DNA from: JACRLV01 sp045863555
Lineage (GTDB): Bacteria; Planctomycetota; Phycisphaerae; UBA1845; Fen-1342
Assembly (NCBI GenBank): GCA_045863555.1
Contig: BTUU01000006.1
Coordinates: 186,001 to 250,000 of the forward strand
DNA: 64,000 nt
Direction: 5' to 3'
The position numbers and the translations under genes are program-made. The notes beneath the pieces are model-generated. The model did not search any database. It was given only the letters and a program-made list of their open reading frames with translations, and was not told the DNA's origin. Below are positions 26,039 to 35,289 of the stretch, in pieces (the first letter of the stretch is position 1; every line of letters begins with the position of its first letter).

Positions 26039-28084
26039 ATGCTGAAGTTCGGAGCGTGCATCGCCGCAGTATGCGGCGGCGCGGCTGTGGCGCAGACGTT
26101 GCCCACGCCGAGTCCCACCGGGTATCCGGCCGGAACACCGATCGAGTACCGCCTCTGGGAGGCGGAGCAGGTCGCGTCGACCTACCGGTCCATGAGCCGG
26201 ATGATCATGGCGTCTGACGGGCCTGCGGACGGCCTGGCCGCGCTGCTGGCGCGGCGCGGGATCGAGGTTTCGCCGAGCAGGCTCGTGCACTGCGAGGTCG
26301 TCGGGCCCAATGACGGCGTCGCGACCGAGGAGGAAGTGGCCGGGGCCGCGGCGGAACTGCTCGCGGTGCGCACGGCGATCCTCGACGTCGGCGGCAGCGT
26401 GCCGCTGACGTGGATGAAGCGCTTTGACGCGTGGGTGCCCGTCGCACGGCTCACGGAGTTGGCCGAGATGCTCCCGGAGGGGTACTTCCTCAGCCGTTCA
26501 ACGCCGCCTTCGGTCGATGGGAATGTCGAAGGCGAAGGACCCGCGCGGACGAACTCGGCGCTGTACCGCCAGTGCGGCGCGGACGGCACGGGCATCACGA
26601 TCGGGTTGATCGACACGCAGTATGACGGCTTCACGGCGGCCCAGAACAACGGCGATGCGCCATCGGGCGACTGGCTGACCATCACGAATTACCCAGCGAC
26701 GGCGTTCGAAACCGTCGGCGGCAATGCCACGCACGGCACGGGCTGCGTCGAGAATCTCTACGACCACGCGCCGGGGGCCACCTACCGGGTCTACCGCATC
26801 GGCAACGCGACGCACCTGGGCAACGCGGTCACGAACATGATCGCGCAGGGCGGACCGAAGATCATTTCGCACTCACTGAGCTGGTACAACACCGGCTGGG
26901 CGGACGGCACGGGCGCACCGTGCGCGGCGGCGCTGAACGCGGCCCAGAACGGGATCCTCTTTTTCACATCGGCGGGGAACCGGGCCCAAAGCCACTATCA
27001 GGCGACGTTCGTCGCGGCCGGCGGCAATCCGATTCCCGGCTGGCACCGCTGGGCGGGCGGCGACGAGACGAACAACATCACCATCCCCAACAACCAGACC
27101 GTCAGCTTCCACCTTCAGTGGAACAACGCGGACGGCGTGACGGATTACGACCTGTACCTGTACGACAACGCGTTCGCCGTGGAGCTTGCGCGGTCGATCA
27201 ACGTCGGTTCCGCCACCTTTGAATCGTGCCAGTGGACGAACACGACCGGAGCGGCCGTCACGGCGCACCTGGGCGTGCGGCGCATGGCTGGGAACGCCGT
27301 CGAGTTTGAGATTTTTGAATCGACCTCTGCTTCGGCGTGGGAGTACCTGACCGCGGACAACTCAACCACCTCCCCATCGAACACGAACCACCTGAATGTC
27401 CTGTGCATCGGCGCGGTGGATCAGTCGCAGTGGGCTTCGCCGAACGGGACGGCCGGCATCATCGAGCCGTACAGCAGCCGCGGCCCGACAAACGGCAACC
27501 TCGCTGCGCCCGACGTCTGCGGCCCGACGAACACGACCGGATTCACCTACCCCGGCGGCTTCGGCGGCACGAGCAGCGCGACGCCGAACTGCGCCGGCGC
27601 GACCGCCGTGCTCTGGTCGGCCGACACGGCCGTGACGCCCGCGGTGATCCGCAACGCGGTCTATGAGTGGGCGGGGCTCTACCGCGACTGGGGCGATGCG
27701 GGCCGCGATCGGCTCTACGGCCGCGGCGGGCTGATCCTGCCCGAGGTGCGGATCGACATCCTGCCGGGGCGGAACCCGAACCCGGTCTACCTGAGCCGCA
27801 ACTACACGATCTACGTCGGCGTGCTGGCTTCGTCGACATTCCCGGTGGCGACGCTGGCGGATGCGTCGATGCGCTTCGGCCGGGCGTTCGACAATACGCC
27901 CGCGGCGATCACGAATGCGTCCGTACAGCGCCACATCAACGGCGACGGGCTGATGGACTCGCTGGTGGGCTTCCGCACGTTCGACTGTGCGTTCCAGCTT
28001 GCAAGCAATCGAGGATACCTCAAGGGTCGCTTCACGAACGGCGCGCCGTACGTCGCGTGCGATTCGGTGCAGGTGAATCCGTAA
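26039..28084 (+). CDS. Secreted subtilisin-like protease (S8) with inserted beta-sandwich
   Basis: 681 residues from ATG 26039 (GAGGAG at 26025-26030; a GTG at 26030 would overlap that site). Short signal peptide, propeptide of about 160 residues, then the triad Asp in IGLIDTQYDGF (about 190), His in THGTGCVEN (about 231) and Ser in GTSSATPNCAG (about 510). The oxyanion Asn is in FFTSAGNRAQ. The usual DxG after the Asp is replaced by DTQ. Between Asn and Ser about 130 residues resemble an inserted beta-sandwich (FHLQWNNADGVTDYDLYLYD), like pre-peptidase C-terminal domains. The C-terminal 120 residues are a further beta-domain. Activity is likely but the catalytic core is divergent. Confidence 0.8.
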   Translation: MLKFGACIAAVCGGAAVAQTLPTPSPTGYPAGTPIEYRLWEAEQVASTYRSMSRMIMASDGPADGLAALLARRGIEVSPSRLVHCEVVGPNDGVATEEEVAGAAAELLAVRTAILDVGGSVPLTWMKRFDAWVPVARLTELAEMLPEGYFLSRSTPPSVDGNVEGEGPARTNSALYRQCGADGTGITIGLIDTQYDGFTAAQNNGDAPSGDWLTITNYPATAFETVGGNATHGTGCVENLYDHAPGATYRVYRIGNATHLGNAVTNMIAQGGPKIISHSLSWYNTGWADGTGAPCAAALNAAQNGILFFTSAGNRAQSHYQATFVAAGGNPIPGWHRWAGGDETNNITIPNNQTVSFHLQWNNADGVTDYDLYLYDNAFAVELARSINVGSATFESCQWTNTTGAAVTAHLGVRRMAGNAVEFEIFESTSASAWEYLTADNSTTSPSNTNHLNVLCIGAVDQSQWASPNGTAGIIEPYSSRGPTNGNLAAPDVCGPTNTTGFTYPGGFGGTSSATPNCAGATAVLWSADTAVTPAVIRNAVYEWAGLYRDWGDAGRDRLYGRGGLILPEVRIDILPGRNPNPVYLSRNYTIYVGVLASSTFPVATLADASMRFGRAFDNTPAAITNASVQRHINGDGLMDSLVGFRTFDCAFQLASNRGYLKGRFTNGAPYVACDSVQVNP

Positions 28085-28177
28085 CGGACGGGCGTGAGCG
28101 GAAGCGTACCTGGACGATTGACGAGGGCATTTCGCCGATCGGCGCGAGGCGTGCGATCGGATTCTGAGGAGCAGACC

Positions 28178-28801
28178 ATGCGATACACGATGAATATTCT
28201 CGCCGGCGCCGTTGCGGCGGCGGCGCTGAGCGGCGCGGCAAGCGCCGAGATACTGAACGGCGGTTTCGAGACGGGCGATTTCACGGATTGGAGCGCGTTC
28301 GGGCCGGCGTATGTGCGCGAGTGGGAGATGTCGCGCGACTTCGTGCCGCCGATCCACGACGACTGGGCCCCGACCGAGGGGACGTATTTCGCGTCGCTCT
28401 GGAGCTATGACCCGACGCTCGGGTCGAACGCGTATCTGTCGACGACGTTTCACGGCGAGGCGGGCGAGGTGCTCTCGTTCGACTACTTCTTCGACTTCGG
28501 CGACGTCGAGCCGAACTACGACTCCGCGACCGCGACGCTGGTCGTCGGCTCGGACCAGGTGACGCTCTTTGAGTGGAACACGCCGGGGCACGAACTGGGC
28601 ACGGACATCAACATCGACTGGACCAGCGTTTCGCACACGCTCACGCAGACGGGCAACTACACGCTGAATTTCCGGATCTCGGACGTGAACATCGGGTTTG
28701 AGTCGATCCTGGGCGTGGACAACGTAAGTCTTGTCCCAGAACCGGGTTCCGTCGCGCTAATGATCGCGTGTCTGGCCGCGGGCCGGTTCCTGCGGAGGTA
28801 G
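28178..28801 (+). CDS. PEP-CTERM sorted extracellular protein
   Basis: 207 residues: signal peptide (1-23, ALSGAASA), then a beta-sandwich-like body beginning EILNGGFETGDFTDWSAFG, a start shared by many PEP-CTERM proteins. The tail is VPEPGSVALMIACLAAGRF followed by LRR: the VPEP motif, one hydrophobic helix and basic residues. That is the sorting signal recognised by exosortase, which is not encoded in the window. GAGGAG lies before ATG 28178. It follows the S8 protease by 93 bases and is closed by a hairpin terminator. Function beyond surface export is unknown. Confidence 0.85.
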   Translation: MRYTMNILAGAVAAAALSGAASAEILNGGFETGDFTDWSAFGPAYVREWEMSRDFVPPIHDDWAPTEGTYFASLWSYDPTLGSNAYLSTTFHGEAGEVLSFDYFFDFGDVEPNYDSATATLVVGSDQVTLFEWNTPGHELGTDINIDWTSVSHTLTQTGNYTLNFRISDVNIGFESILGVDNVSLVPEPGSVALMIACLAAGRFLRR

Positions 28802-28835
28802 ATGCGCGAAAATCCACACTCGGGCGACATGGGGC

Positions 28836-28867
28836 GGGGACGGCGGCCGGGGGCAGCCGTCCCCTTT
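28836..28867 (+). terminator. Hairpin terminator after the PEP-CTERM gene
   Basis: GGGGACGGC (28836-28844) pairs perfectly with GCCGTCCCC (28856-28864), an 11-base loop, followed by TTT. It lies 35 bases after the stop codon. Confidence 0.6.
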
Positions 28868-28876
28868 CCCTGCGCC

Positions 28877-28924
28877 GGGGCGAGGGGCCGGGGCGAGGGG
28901 CCGGGGCGAGAGGCCGGGGCGGCC
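28877..28924 (+). repeat. 13-base G-rich tandem repeat with G-quadruplex potential
   Basis: Unit GGGGCGAGGGGCC occurs twice exactly, a third time with one change and a fourth time in part. The plus strand therefore has at least five runs of four G with loops of two or three bases. It lies between the PEP-CTERM terminator and the pseudopilin gene. Confidence 0.8.
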
Positions 28925-28959
28925 GGGGGCGTTACGTAAACGTGTTTCAACGAATTTGT

Positions 28960-28988
28960 TTGCAATACGGCAACATTGGTGGTTTACT
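28960..28988 (+). promoter_or_regulatory. Candidate promoter for the pseudopilin gene
   Basis: TTGCAA (28960-28965) and TTTACT (28983-28988) are 17 bases apart in an AT-richer patch directly after the G-rich array. The ATG at 29040 lies 51 bases downstream. Each box matches 4 of 6 consensus positions. Confidence 0.35.
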
Positions 28989-29039
28989 CTTGCTTCTGTG
29001 CGTCATGTCCACCCATTTCTGATTCCGAGGATCAGGCCC

Positions 29040-29942
29040 ATGGCCTCAGCCGTTCGGCGCTGCCGCGCGTTTACGCTCATTGAATTGCTGGTGGTCGTCG
29101 CGATCATCGCGCTGCTGATTTCGATTCTGCTGCCGTCGCTGAACTCGGCCCGCGACCGGGCGCGGCGGCTGAAGTGCCAGTCGAATATCCGCTCGCTGAC
29201 GATCGCGCTCAACCAGCGGGCGGGCGAGCACCCCTGTGGCGTCTTCATCGAAGTGAACGACACGGGCAGCGACAGCCTGGCGCACATTTTCCCGACGTAT
29301 CTCCCCGACCCGCGCATCGCGATCTGTCCGAACACGAACAACAAGATCCGCGAGGATGTCTTCGCGCCGATGGGGCAGTTCCGCTATCACCGGCAGGTGC
29401 CGCTCGACCTGACGCGGGCGGCCGCGCACGGGCAGGACGACCGCGGCGGGCACAGTTACGAGGTATGGGGGTGGTTTGACGGACCGAGCCTCTACCCGGA
29501 TGGGACGCTGATCGACGGGCGAAACCGCGGGACGATCAACCAGCAGCTCTGCCGCAAGCCGGATGATGAGTTTTATCACTTGGGCAACCGAGACAGCGAT
29601 GGCGACGTAATCAAGTCACTCAAAACGGTCAGGCAGGCGGCGACAACTCTATTGCTCCTCGACAATGATCAGGGCGGCGGCCAGTCCGATCCGATCGGAT
29701 TCAACGTCAATAACTGGCCCGACGGATCAGACAATCACGCCCCGGCTGGGATGAACATCGGTTTCCTTGACGGACACGTCGCGTGGTTCAACGCCGACCA
29801 CTCGATCTTCGACGCCTATTTGGAAAGCTATGCCGATCCGCCCAGCCACTCCGACCCGGCTGTGGATCCGATGCGGCGGTTTGCGCCTCATCTGCACCGC
29901 CGGAACCTGCCGAACGGCGTCACTGAGTGGTATTACGAATAG
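29040..29942 (+). CDS. Type II-like pseudopilin with H-x9-DG-type C terminus
   Basis: 300 residues. The class III leader cleavage and methylation site is RAFTLIELLVVVAIIALL, with Glu five residues after the processed Phe, as in type IV pilins and type II secretion pseudopilins. The globular part has CQSNIRSLTIALNQRAGEHP after the helix and ends with NIGFLDGHVAWFN, the DG-containing segment of planctomycete DUF1559-like pilins. It should be processed by a prepilin peptidase and displayed in the periplasm or surface; no secretion machinery is encoded nearby. ATG 29040 is chosen since the upstream in-frame extension from 28956 overlaps the promoter-like region. Confidence 0.8.
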   Translation: MASAVRRCRAFTLIELLVVVAIIALLISILLPSLNSARDRARRLKCQSNIRSLTIALNQRAGEHPCGVFIEVNDTGSDSLAHIFPTYLPDPRIAICPNTNNKIREDVFAPMGQFRYHRQVPLDLTRAAAHGQDDRGGHSYEVWGWFDGPSLYPDGTLIDGRNRGTINQQLCRKPDDEFYHLGNRDSDGDVIKSLKTVRQAATTLLLLDNDQGGGQSDPIGFNVNNWPDGSDNHAPAGMNIGFLDGHVAWFNADHSIFDAYLESYADPPSHSDPAVDPMRRFAPHLHRRNLPNGVTEWYYE

Positions 29943-30011
29943 CTTAATCATCCCCGCCGCCGACGAGCGTCGCCGGCGCATCGAGAACGGATACACCTGG
30001 AGGCTTGAAAG

Positions 30012-31769
30012 ATGAGAGCGATTCGAATCGGCGTCGCCACGGCGGCGACGCTATTTGCGAGCACGGCGCTCGCGCAAAGCGTTACGGGGCAATGGGATTT
30101 TGACAATCCCGCCGACGGCCTCGCCGCGACGGTCGGACAGGACGGCTCGTACTGGACGCTGCCGATCGGCCCCCCGCCGCGCGACATCCGCACCGAGACG
30201 CAGTTCGGCACGCCCGCCAGCTTCGGCATCCCCGCCTTCCCCGGCGGCGGATCGGGCGGCGTGATGCGCTTCCCGGACAACGACCAGCGAATGGGATACG
30301 CCATGTATCCCAATACGCCGGCCAACGGCGGCGGCGCGTATGTCAACCAGTACACGGTCATCTACGACGTGCTGTATCCCGCGGCGTCGGACGCGGCGTG
30401 GCGGTCGCTGCTCCAGACGAATGAGTGCAACACCAATGACGGCGACATCTTCGTCAACCCCGCCAACGGCCTGGGCATCAGCGGGAACTACGTCGGCGCC
30501 GTCAACGCCAACACCTGGCACCGCATCGCCGTCGCGTTCGACCTGTCGACCTCGACGCTCGACAAGTACATCGACGGCGTGCTGGTCGGATCGCAGACGC
30601 TCGGCGAAGGGCTCGACGGCCGCTGGGCGCTGTACACGGACACGGACAACCTGCCGACGCTGATCTTCAGCGACAACGACGGCGACACGCGCGTCGGCTA
30701 CTGCTCGTCGGTCCAGTTCCGCAACTACTACATGAGCGGCGCGGAGATCGCGGCGCTCGGCGGCGTCACCGCGAGCAACATCCCCGGCGGCGCCGGCGTG
30801 ACGGGCCAGTGGGACTTCGAAAACGCCGCCGACGGGCTGAACGCAACGGTCGGCCGCGATCTCGACTGGTTCGACGGGACGGGCTGCTTCGACCTGCCCT
30901 GCGACCAGGACATCTCGACGACGACGCTCTTCGGCCTCACGGGCGGCAGCGATCCCTTCGACGTGCCGAACCTGCCCGACGGGCCGGCGGGCGTCATGTA
31001 CTGGGAAGCGACGATCCCTTGCCAGGGCTACCTCTTCCCGCACGGCGCGGAAGCGAACGGCGGCGGCGTGAACGTGAACGACTACACGCTGATCATGGAT
31101 ATCTACATCCGCGGGATCGACTACTTCGTCCGGCCGCCGGGACACGACCCGGGCTGGATCGCCCTCTACCAGACGAATCCGCGAAACACCGAAGACGCGA
31201 TGTACTGGATCCGCACCGAGGACGGCGCGCTGGGCGATGACGCCGTCTACGCGGGGACCGAATTCTGGGCGCTCGAAGACCGCTGGATGCGCCTGGTGCT
31301 GGCCGTCAACGGCAGCGACCCGACCGGCACGAAAGTCTACAAGTACGCGCTCTACGCCGACGACACGATGGTCGGCCCCGTCGCGGGCGACATGGCGGAA
31401 CCGGTGGACGGCAAGCGCTCGCTCCGCACGAACGAGACGGCCGGCGTCGACTTTTTCCTGGCGTTCGCGGATGAGAGCCAGGAAACCAGCCGCGGCCACA
31501 TCAGCAGCCTCCAGATCCGTGACTACGTCATGACGGCGGACGAGGTACAGGCGCTCGGCGGGCCGCGGGCCGCGGGGATTCCGCGACCGCCGGCCGGCTG
31601 TTCGGGCGATCTCGACGGCGACAACGACCGCGACATCAGCGACCTGGCGATCCTGCTGAGCCAGTTCGGCTCGACCGGCGGCGCGTTCAGCGCCGACGTG
31701 GACGACGACGGGGACGTGGACATCAGCGACCTGGCGATCCTGCTGTCGGTGTTCGGGATTCCGTGCTGA
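30012..31769 (+). CDS. Secreted tandem LamG/concanavalin-like protein with dockerin-like tail
   Basis: 585 residues. A signal peptide (ending ASTALAQS) is followed by two homologous modules of about 250 residues. The first opens VTGQWDFDNPADGLAATVG, the second VTGQWDFENAADGLNATVG; both end in a YYMSGAEIAALGG or YVMTADEVQALGG segment. They look like LamG/ConA-type jelly-roll domains, which bind glycans or serve adhesion. Residues about 533-585 contain two EF-hand repeats (SGDLDGDNDRDISDLAILL and SADVDDDGDVDISDLAILL), with the DISDLAILLS block exactly repeated. No catalytic residues are seen, so binding or structural function is likely. Confidence 0.8.
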   Translation: MRAIRIGVATAATLFASTALAQSVTGQWDFDNPADGLAATVGQDGSYWTLPIGPPPRDIRTETQFGTPASFGIPAFPGGGSGGVMRFPDNDQRMGYAMYPNTPANGGGAYVNQYTVIYDVLYPAASDAAWRSLLQTNECNTNDGDIFVNPANGLGISGNYVGAVNANTWHRIAVAFDLSTSTLDKYIDGVLVGSQTLGEGLDGRWALYTDTDNLPTLIFSDNDGDTRVGYCSSVQFRNYYMSGAEIAALGGVTASNIPGGAGVTGQWDFENAADGLNATVGRDLDWFDGTGCFDLPCDQDISTTTLFGLTGGSDPFDVPNLPDGPAGVMYWEATIPCQGYLFPHGAEANGGGVNVNDYTLIMDIYIRGIDYFVRPPGHDPGWIALYQTNPRNTEDAMYWIRTEDGALGDDAVYAGTEFWALEDRWMRLVLAVNGSDPTGTKVYKYALYADDTMVGPVAGDMAEPVDGKRSLRTNETAGVDFFLAFADESQETSRGHISSLQIRDYVMTADEVQALGGPRAAGIPRPPAGCSGDLDGDNDRDISDLAILLSQFGSTGGAFSADVDDDGDVDISDLAILLSVFGIPC

Positions 31770-31805
31770 TTCGAGGCTGACTCAGCCGCGAGCGGCGTGA
31801 CATTC

Positions 31806-31840
31806 GAGGCGGGACGGAGCGCCGCGCTCCGCCCCGCCTC
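31806..31840 (+). terminator. Long hairpin after the LamG-dockerin gene
   Basis: GAGGCGGG-CGGAGCG (31806-31821) pairs with CGCTCCG-CCCGCCTC (31825-31840), with one mismatch and a 3-base loop, 15 paired bases in all. No clear T-run follows. The rest of 31770-32059 shows nothing coding. Confidence 0.6.
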
Positions 31841-32059
31841 GTCGTTCCTGACCGCGGATCGGCGGCGCAGCGCTGCCCCGGAGTCAGGCCCGCGACACCG
31901 GCGCGAACCCGCTCGGAAGAACCGCTCGGCGTGTCGACCGTCGAGTCAGCATCGAATCCGGAACGACGCCTCCGCGGCTGATTTTGATCACGTTCGCGTG
32001 TCATCCGCCCCGCGGACCGATACGATCCATGGGAGAACCCTTGCATTCGGGGAGAACCG

Positions 32060-33394
32060 ATGGTCGCTAAGACACCGTCCGATATCTCGCCGGCCCAGAC
32101 GATCGACATTCTCAGGAAGTACATCCTCGTCGACGGCTTCCATGTCGTGGCCGACCTCCAGGCCAGCCACGGCGCGTACATGCACGACGTCATGTCCGGC
32201 AGTGACTACCTTGATTTCTACGCCTACTTCGCCTCCCAGCCGATCGGTTACAACCATCCCCGGCTGCGGGATCCGGCGTTTCAGGCCCGGCTGCTCGTCG
32301 CCGCCACGACCAAGGTCGCCAATTCGGACGTCTACACGCGCTACTACGCCGATTTCGTCAGGACCATCGCCGAAGTCGCCGGCCTGCCCGGCATGAATCA
32401 CTATTTCTTCATCGATGGCGGGGCGCTGGCCGTCGAGAACGCCCTCAAGGCTGCATTCGACTGGAAGGTGCGCAAGAACATCGCGGCCGGCCGGGGCGAG
32501 ATGGGCTCGAAGGTGATCCACTTCCGCCAGGCCTTCCACGGCCGCAGCGGCTACACGATGAGCCTGACGAATACCGACCCCGCCAAGATCATGTACTTCC
32601 CGAAGTTCGACTGGCCGCGCGTTGACAACCCGCGCATCGACTTCACGCTGCCCGAGCCGCAGCGCACCGAGGCGGTCATCGCCCGGGAGGTCGAGGCGGT
32701 GCGCCAGATCGAGGCGGCCTGCGAGCGGCACGGGCACGACATCGCGTGCCTGATCGTTGAGCCGATCCAGGCCGAGGGCGGAGATCATCACTTCCGGCCG
32801 GAGTTCATGCGGACGCTGCGCGAATTGGCGGATCAACACGAGTTTCTGCTGATCTTTGACGAGGTTCAGACGGGTTTCGGCATCACGGGCCGGATGTGGT
32901 GCACGGAGCATTTCGGCATGCAGCCGGACATCATCGCGTTCGGCAAGAAGTTTCAGACGTGCGGAATCATCGCGGGGAGCCGGCTGGACGAGGTGGACAG
33001 CGTCTTCAAGGTGCCGAGCCGGATCAACTCGACGTGGGGCGGCAATCTCGTCGACATGGTGCGTGCAACGCAGTACCTGCGGATCGTGCAGGACGAGAAT
33101 CTGATCGAGCATGCGGCGACGACGGGCCGGCGGCTGCTCGACGGCCTGGCCGGGCTGCAAAGCCGCCACCCGGCCGTCACGGCGGCGCGCGGGCGCGGGC
33201 TGATGTGCGCGTTCGACCTGCCGACGAAGGAACTGCGCGACAAGGTGCGGCAGGCCTGCTGGGACCGGCACATGCTGACGCTCGTGTGCGGCGAGCGCTC
33301 GATGCGCTTCCGCCCGGTGCTCGACATCGATCCGGCGGAGATCGACCGCGGCCTGGAGATCCTCGAAGAGGCGATCGTCACCGTCTGCGAATAA
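32060..33394 (+). CDS. lat: L-lysine 6-transaminase
   Basis: PLP enzyme moving the epsilon-amino group of lysine to 2-oxoglutarate, giving the semialdehyde that cyclises to piperideine-6-carboxylate. The full-length 444-residue protein shows LAT-typical sequence: FHVVADLQASHGAYMHDVMS near residue 30, FFIDGGALAVENALKAAFDW (about 112-131), FDEVQTGFGITG with the PLP-binding Asp, and the Schiff-base Lys in IAFGKKFQ (about residue 296). INSTWGGNLVDMVRA further supports LAT over other class III transaminases. No lysine-catabolic partner adjoins. Confidence 0.9.
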   Translation: MVAKTPSDISPAQTIDILRKYILVDGFHVVADLQASHGAYMHDVMSGSDYLDFYAYFASQPIGYNHPRLRDPAFQARLLVAATTKVANSDVYTRYYADFVRTIAEVAGLPGMNHYFFIDGGALAVENALKAAFDWKVRKNIAAGRGEMGSKVIHFRQAFHGRSGYTMSLTNTDPAKIMYFPKFDWPRVDNPRIDFTLPEPQRTEAVIAREVEAVRQIEAACERHGHDIACLIVEPIQAEGGDHHFRPEFMRTLRELADQHEFLLIFDEVQTGFGITGRMWCTEHFGMQPDIIAFGKKFQTCGIIAGSRLDEVDSVFKVPSRINSTWGGNLVDMVRATQYLRIVQDENLIEHAATTGRRLLDGLAGLQSRHPAVTAARGRGLMCAFDLPTKELRDKVRQACWDRHMLTLVCGERSMRFRPVLDIDPAEIDRGLEILEEAIVTVCE

Positions 33395-33462
33395 CCGATC
33401 CGGTCCGCTTGGCGGCCCGCCGCGCAGCAGGACGGCGGCCCCGCGCGACCGGCGGCGGCAAC

Positions 33463-35046
33463 CTACTGCCTGGGCTTGAGCGGCTCGCGCTTCACATTCC
33501 AGCGATGCCGCAGCCGGACCGAATCCACGCCGAGCTTCCATCCGGTGGAAGCCGAATTGCGGCCGGTGCACTCCAGTCGAAGCGTGTGGGGGCCGGGCTT
33601 CAGCCGCATATCGCCGAGCGAATGCTCGATGAGCTCGATTTTCGGCGAGTAGAAGTCGTACGCCTCTCCCACCGGTCGATCGTCGACGGCCACGGGCTTG
33701 CCGTCGAGCAGCAGCCGGTACGTGCCGAAATCGTACGAGTGCGTGACCGACACGATCAGCCGGCGCGGAAGCGGTTCAGGGTCGTCGGCGCCGAACTCGG
33801 GGACATCGAAGATGAACTCGAAGAAAGCGCCCGGGCCTTTGTCGTTGTCGTAGAAAAGCTGGCCCGCCCCGGTCCAGAGCGACCCTGCCTGGAGCGAGAG
33901 CGCACCGCCGCCCTCCGACCTGGCCTGTGACAGGAGCGCGCTGCCGTCGATGACGTCATCGATGGACGGGAACCTGCGCTCCTTGGCCGATGGCAGTTTC
34001 GCGAACCGCTTCGGCTGGCCGCGCTGATACCAGAACGCGACGGTCGCGAAATCGTCGTCGCGTTCCACGAAGCCCTCGACCTTGCCGGTCGACGTCTCAT
34101 CCGCCGACATCCAGCCCGCGTGCTCGATCTCGAACCGCAGCGACTTGCGGAAGCAGACCGGATCGGCGACGTGCCACCGATACATCGTCCCCCAGTCGCC
34201 GAGCCCGCCGAAACCGCCCTGCCAGTGCGTCACGCCGAAGTACGGGTAGCACGCTTTCTCCATGCCCCAGGCGTTCGAAAAATAATCTTCGGTTCCCGTC
34301 CCCCACAGCGACGGCGTCGTTTCGCCGTCGATGTAGAACTTCTCATCGCCCTCGCCGAACCACTGCGGGCTGCGCGAACGCGCAGACATCACCGTGCCGA
34401 CATAGTGGCCGCCGCTGGGCGCGTCGATGTCGGCTATGAGATAGTCGCGCCCGCGCTCGGAGGGAAACTCCTGACGGTACTGCGCGCAGAAATAGGCGGC
34501 GGGAGCCGGGACCGATTCTTCGGTGTAGTCGATCTGGTAATAGAACGCGGCGAGGACCTTGTCGCTCTCGTTCGTAATCGTGATCTTCGCGCTCTTTTCA
34601 AACGGCATCTGCCAGTAGCAGTTGTACGCATCGCCGCCCTGCACGACGACCGGCAGCGAATTGACCTCCGCCCGGCGGCCGAAACCGGCGGCAAAAAAAT
34701 CGCCGAAGGGCGACTCGACCGCCGGCTGCTCCGCCCCGTCCCAGTACATGCGCAGCACGATTTCCGATGGATCGGCCGCGCCTTCCTTGGAAATCCACGA
34801 GGGGCCGGACTCGGCGAACGTCGCCCAGATATGGCGGATGACGCCGCCGTGCCGGATGTCGGCGAGGACGAGCGTATCGCCCGGCTTCACCCAGCGATTG
34901 TCGGCATTGCTCGCGGCGTCCGGCGAGTTCGAGGCGATCCGCCGCGAGCGGGCGTCGCGAATGGTCGTGAGGTCGCTGAGCGATTGTGCGAATAGCGAGG
35001 CCGGCGCCGCAATCGCAAACACGATCGAAAGGAAATAGGGCTTCAT
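33463..35046 (-). CDS. Secreted DUF2961 (GH172-like) protein
   Basis: 527 residues with a signal peptide (1-20, ASLFAQS). The DUF2961 fold is recognised by GDTLVLADIRHGGVIRHIWA, WDGAEQPAVESPFGDFFAAG, YNCYWQMPF, SPQWFGEGDEKFYIDGE and TGTEDYFSNAWG, all typical. Family members of GH172 act on arabinose- or fructose-containing sugars, and DUF2961 proteins are frequent in planctomycetes. The C-terminal about 130 residues form an additional beta-sandwich (SYDFGTYRLLLDGKPVAVDD), probably carbohydrate-binding. The exact substrate is unknown. Confidence 0.85.
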   Translation of the reverse strand: MKPYFLSIVFAIAAPASLFAQSLSDLTTIRDARSRRIASNSPDAASNADNRWVKPGDTLVLADIRHGGVIRHIWATFAESGPSWISKEGAADPSEIVLRMYWDGAEQPAVESPFGDFFAAGFGRRAEVNSLPVVVQGGDAYNCYWQMPFEKSAKITITNESDKVLAAFYYQIDYTEESVPAPAAYFCAQYRQEFPSERGRDYLIADIDAPSGGHYVGTVMSARSRSPQWFGEGDEKFYIDGETTPSLWGTGTEDYFSNAWGMEKACYPYFGVTHWQGGFGGLGDWGTMYRWHVADPVCFRKSLRFEIEHAGWMSADETSTGKVEGFVERDDDFATVAFWYQRGQPKRFAKLPSAKERRFPSIDDVIDGSALLSQARSEGGGALSLQAGSLWTGAGQLFYDNDKGPGAFFEFIFDVPEFGADDPEPLPRRLIVSVTHSYDFGTYRLLLDGKPVAVDDRPVGEAYDFYSPKIELIEHSLGDMRLKPGPHTLRLECTGRNSASTGWKLGVDSVRLRHRWNVKREPLKPRQ

Positions 35047-35231
35047 GTTGAAATTCTCGCAAAGAAGTCACGGTCAGCTGAATGTGGCGGCTTACCTGTT
35101 CGCCACGGACCGCCGGACAGTTGTCGTTTCAGCCGATTCGGGAAAACAGTGTACCTCGAACGATCCGCGCGGTTGCCGCACTCGGGACGAACGCCGCGCC
35201 GCGACTGCCATACTCAGATTGCAAATCACCC

Positions 35232-35273
35232 TTGACTTCTTCTCCTGTTTGTTGTATTTCTGTAATAACAGAA
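35232..35273 (+). promoter_or_regulatory. Promoter-like region and palindromic operator ahead of the GbsR-type gene
   Basis: TTGACT (35232-35237) with TATTTC (35255-35260) at 17-base spacing is a weak promoter. TTCTGT (35258-35263) and ACAGAA (35268-35273) form a perfect 6-base inverted repeat around AATA, ending 16 bases before the ATG, a placement suited to autoregulation by the downstream dimeric regulator. Confidence 0.45.
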
Positions 35274-35289
35274 GCAAAGGAAACAGCCG

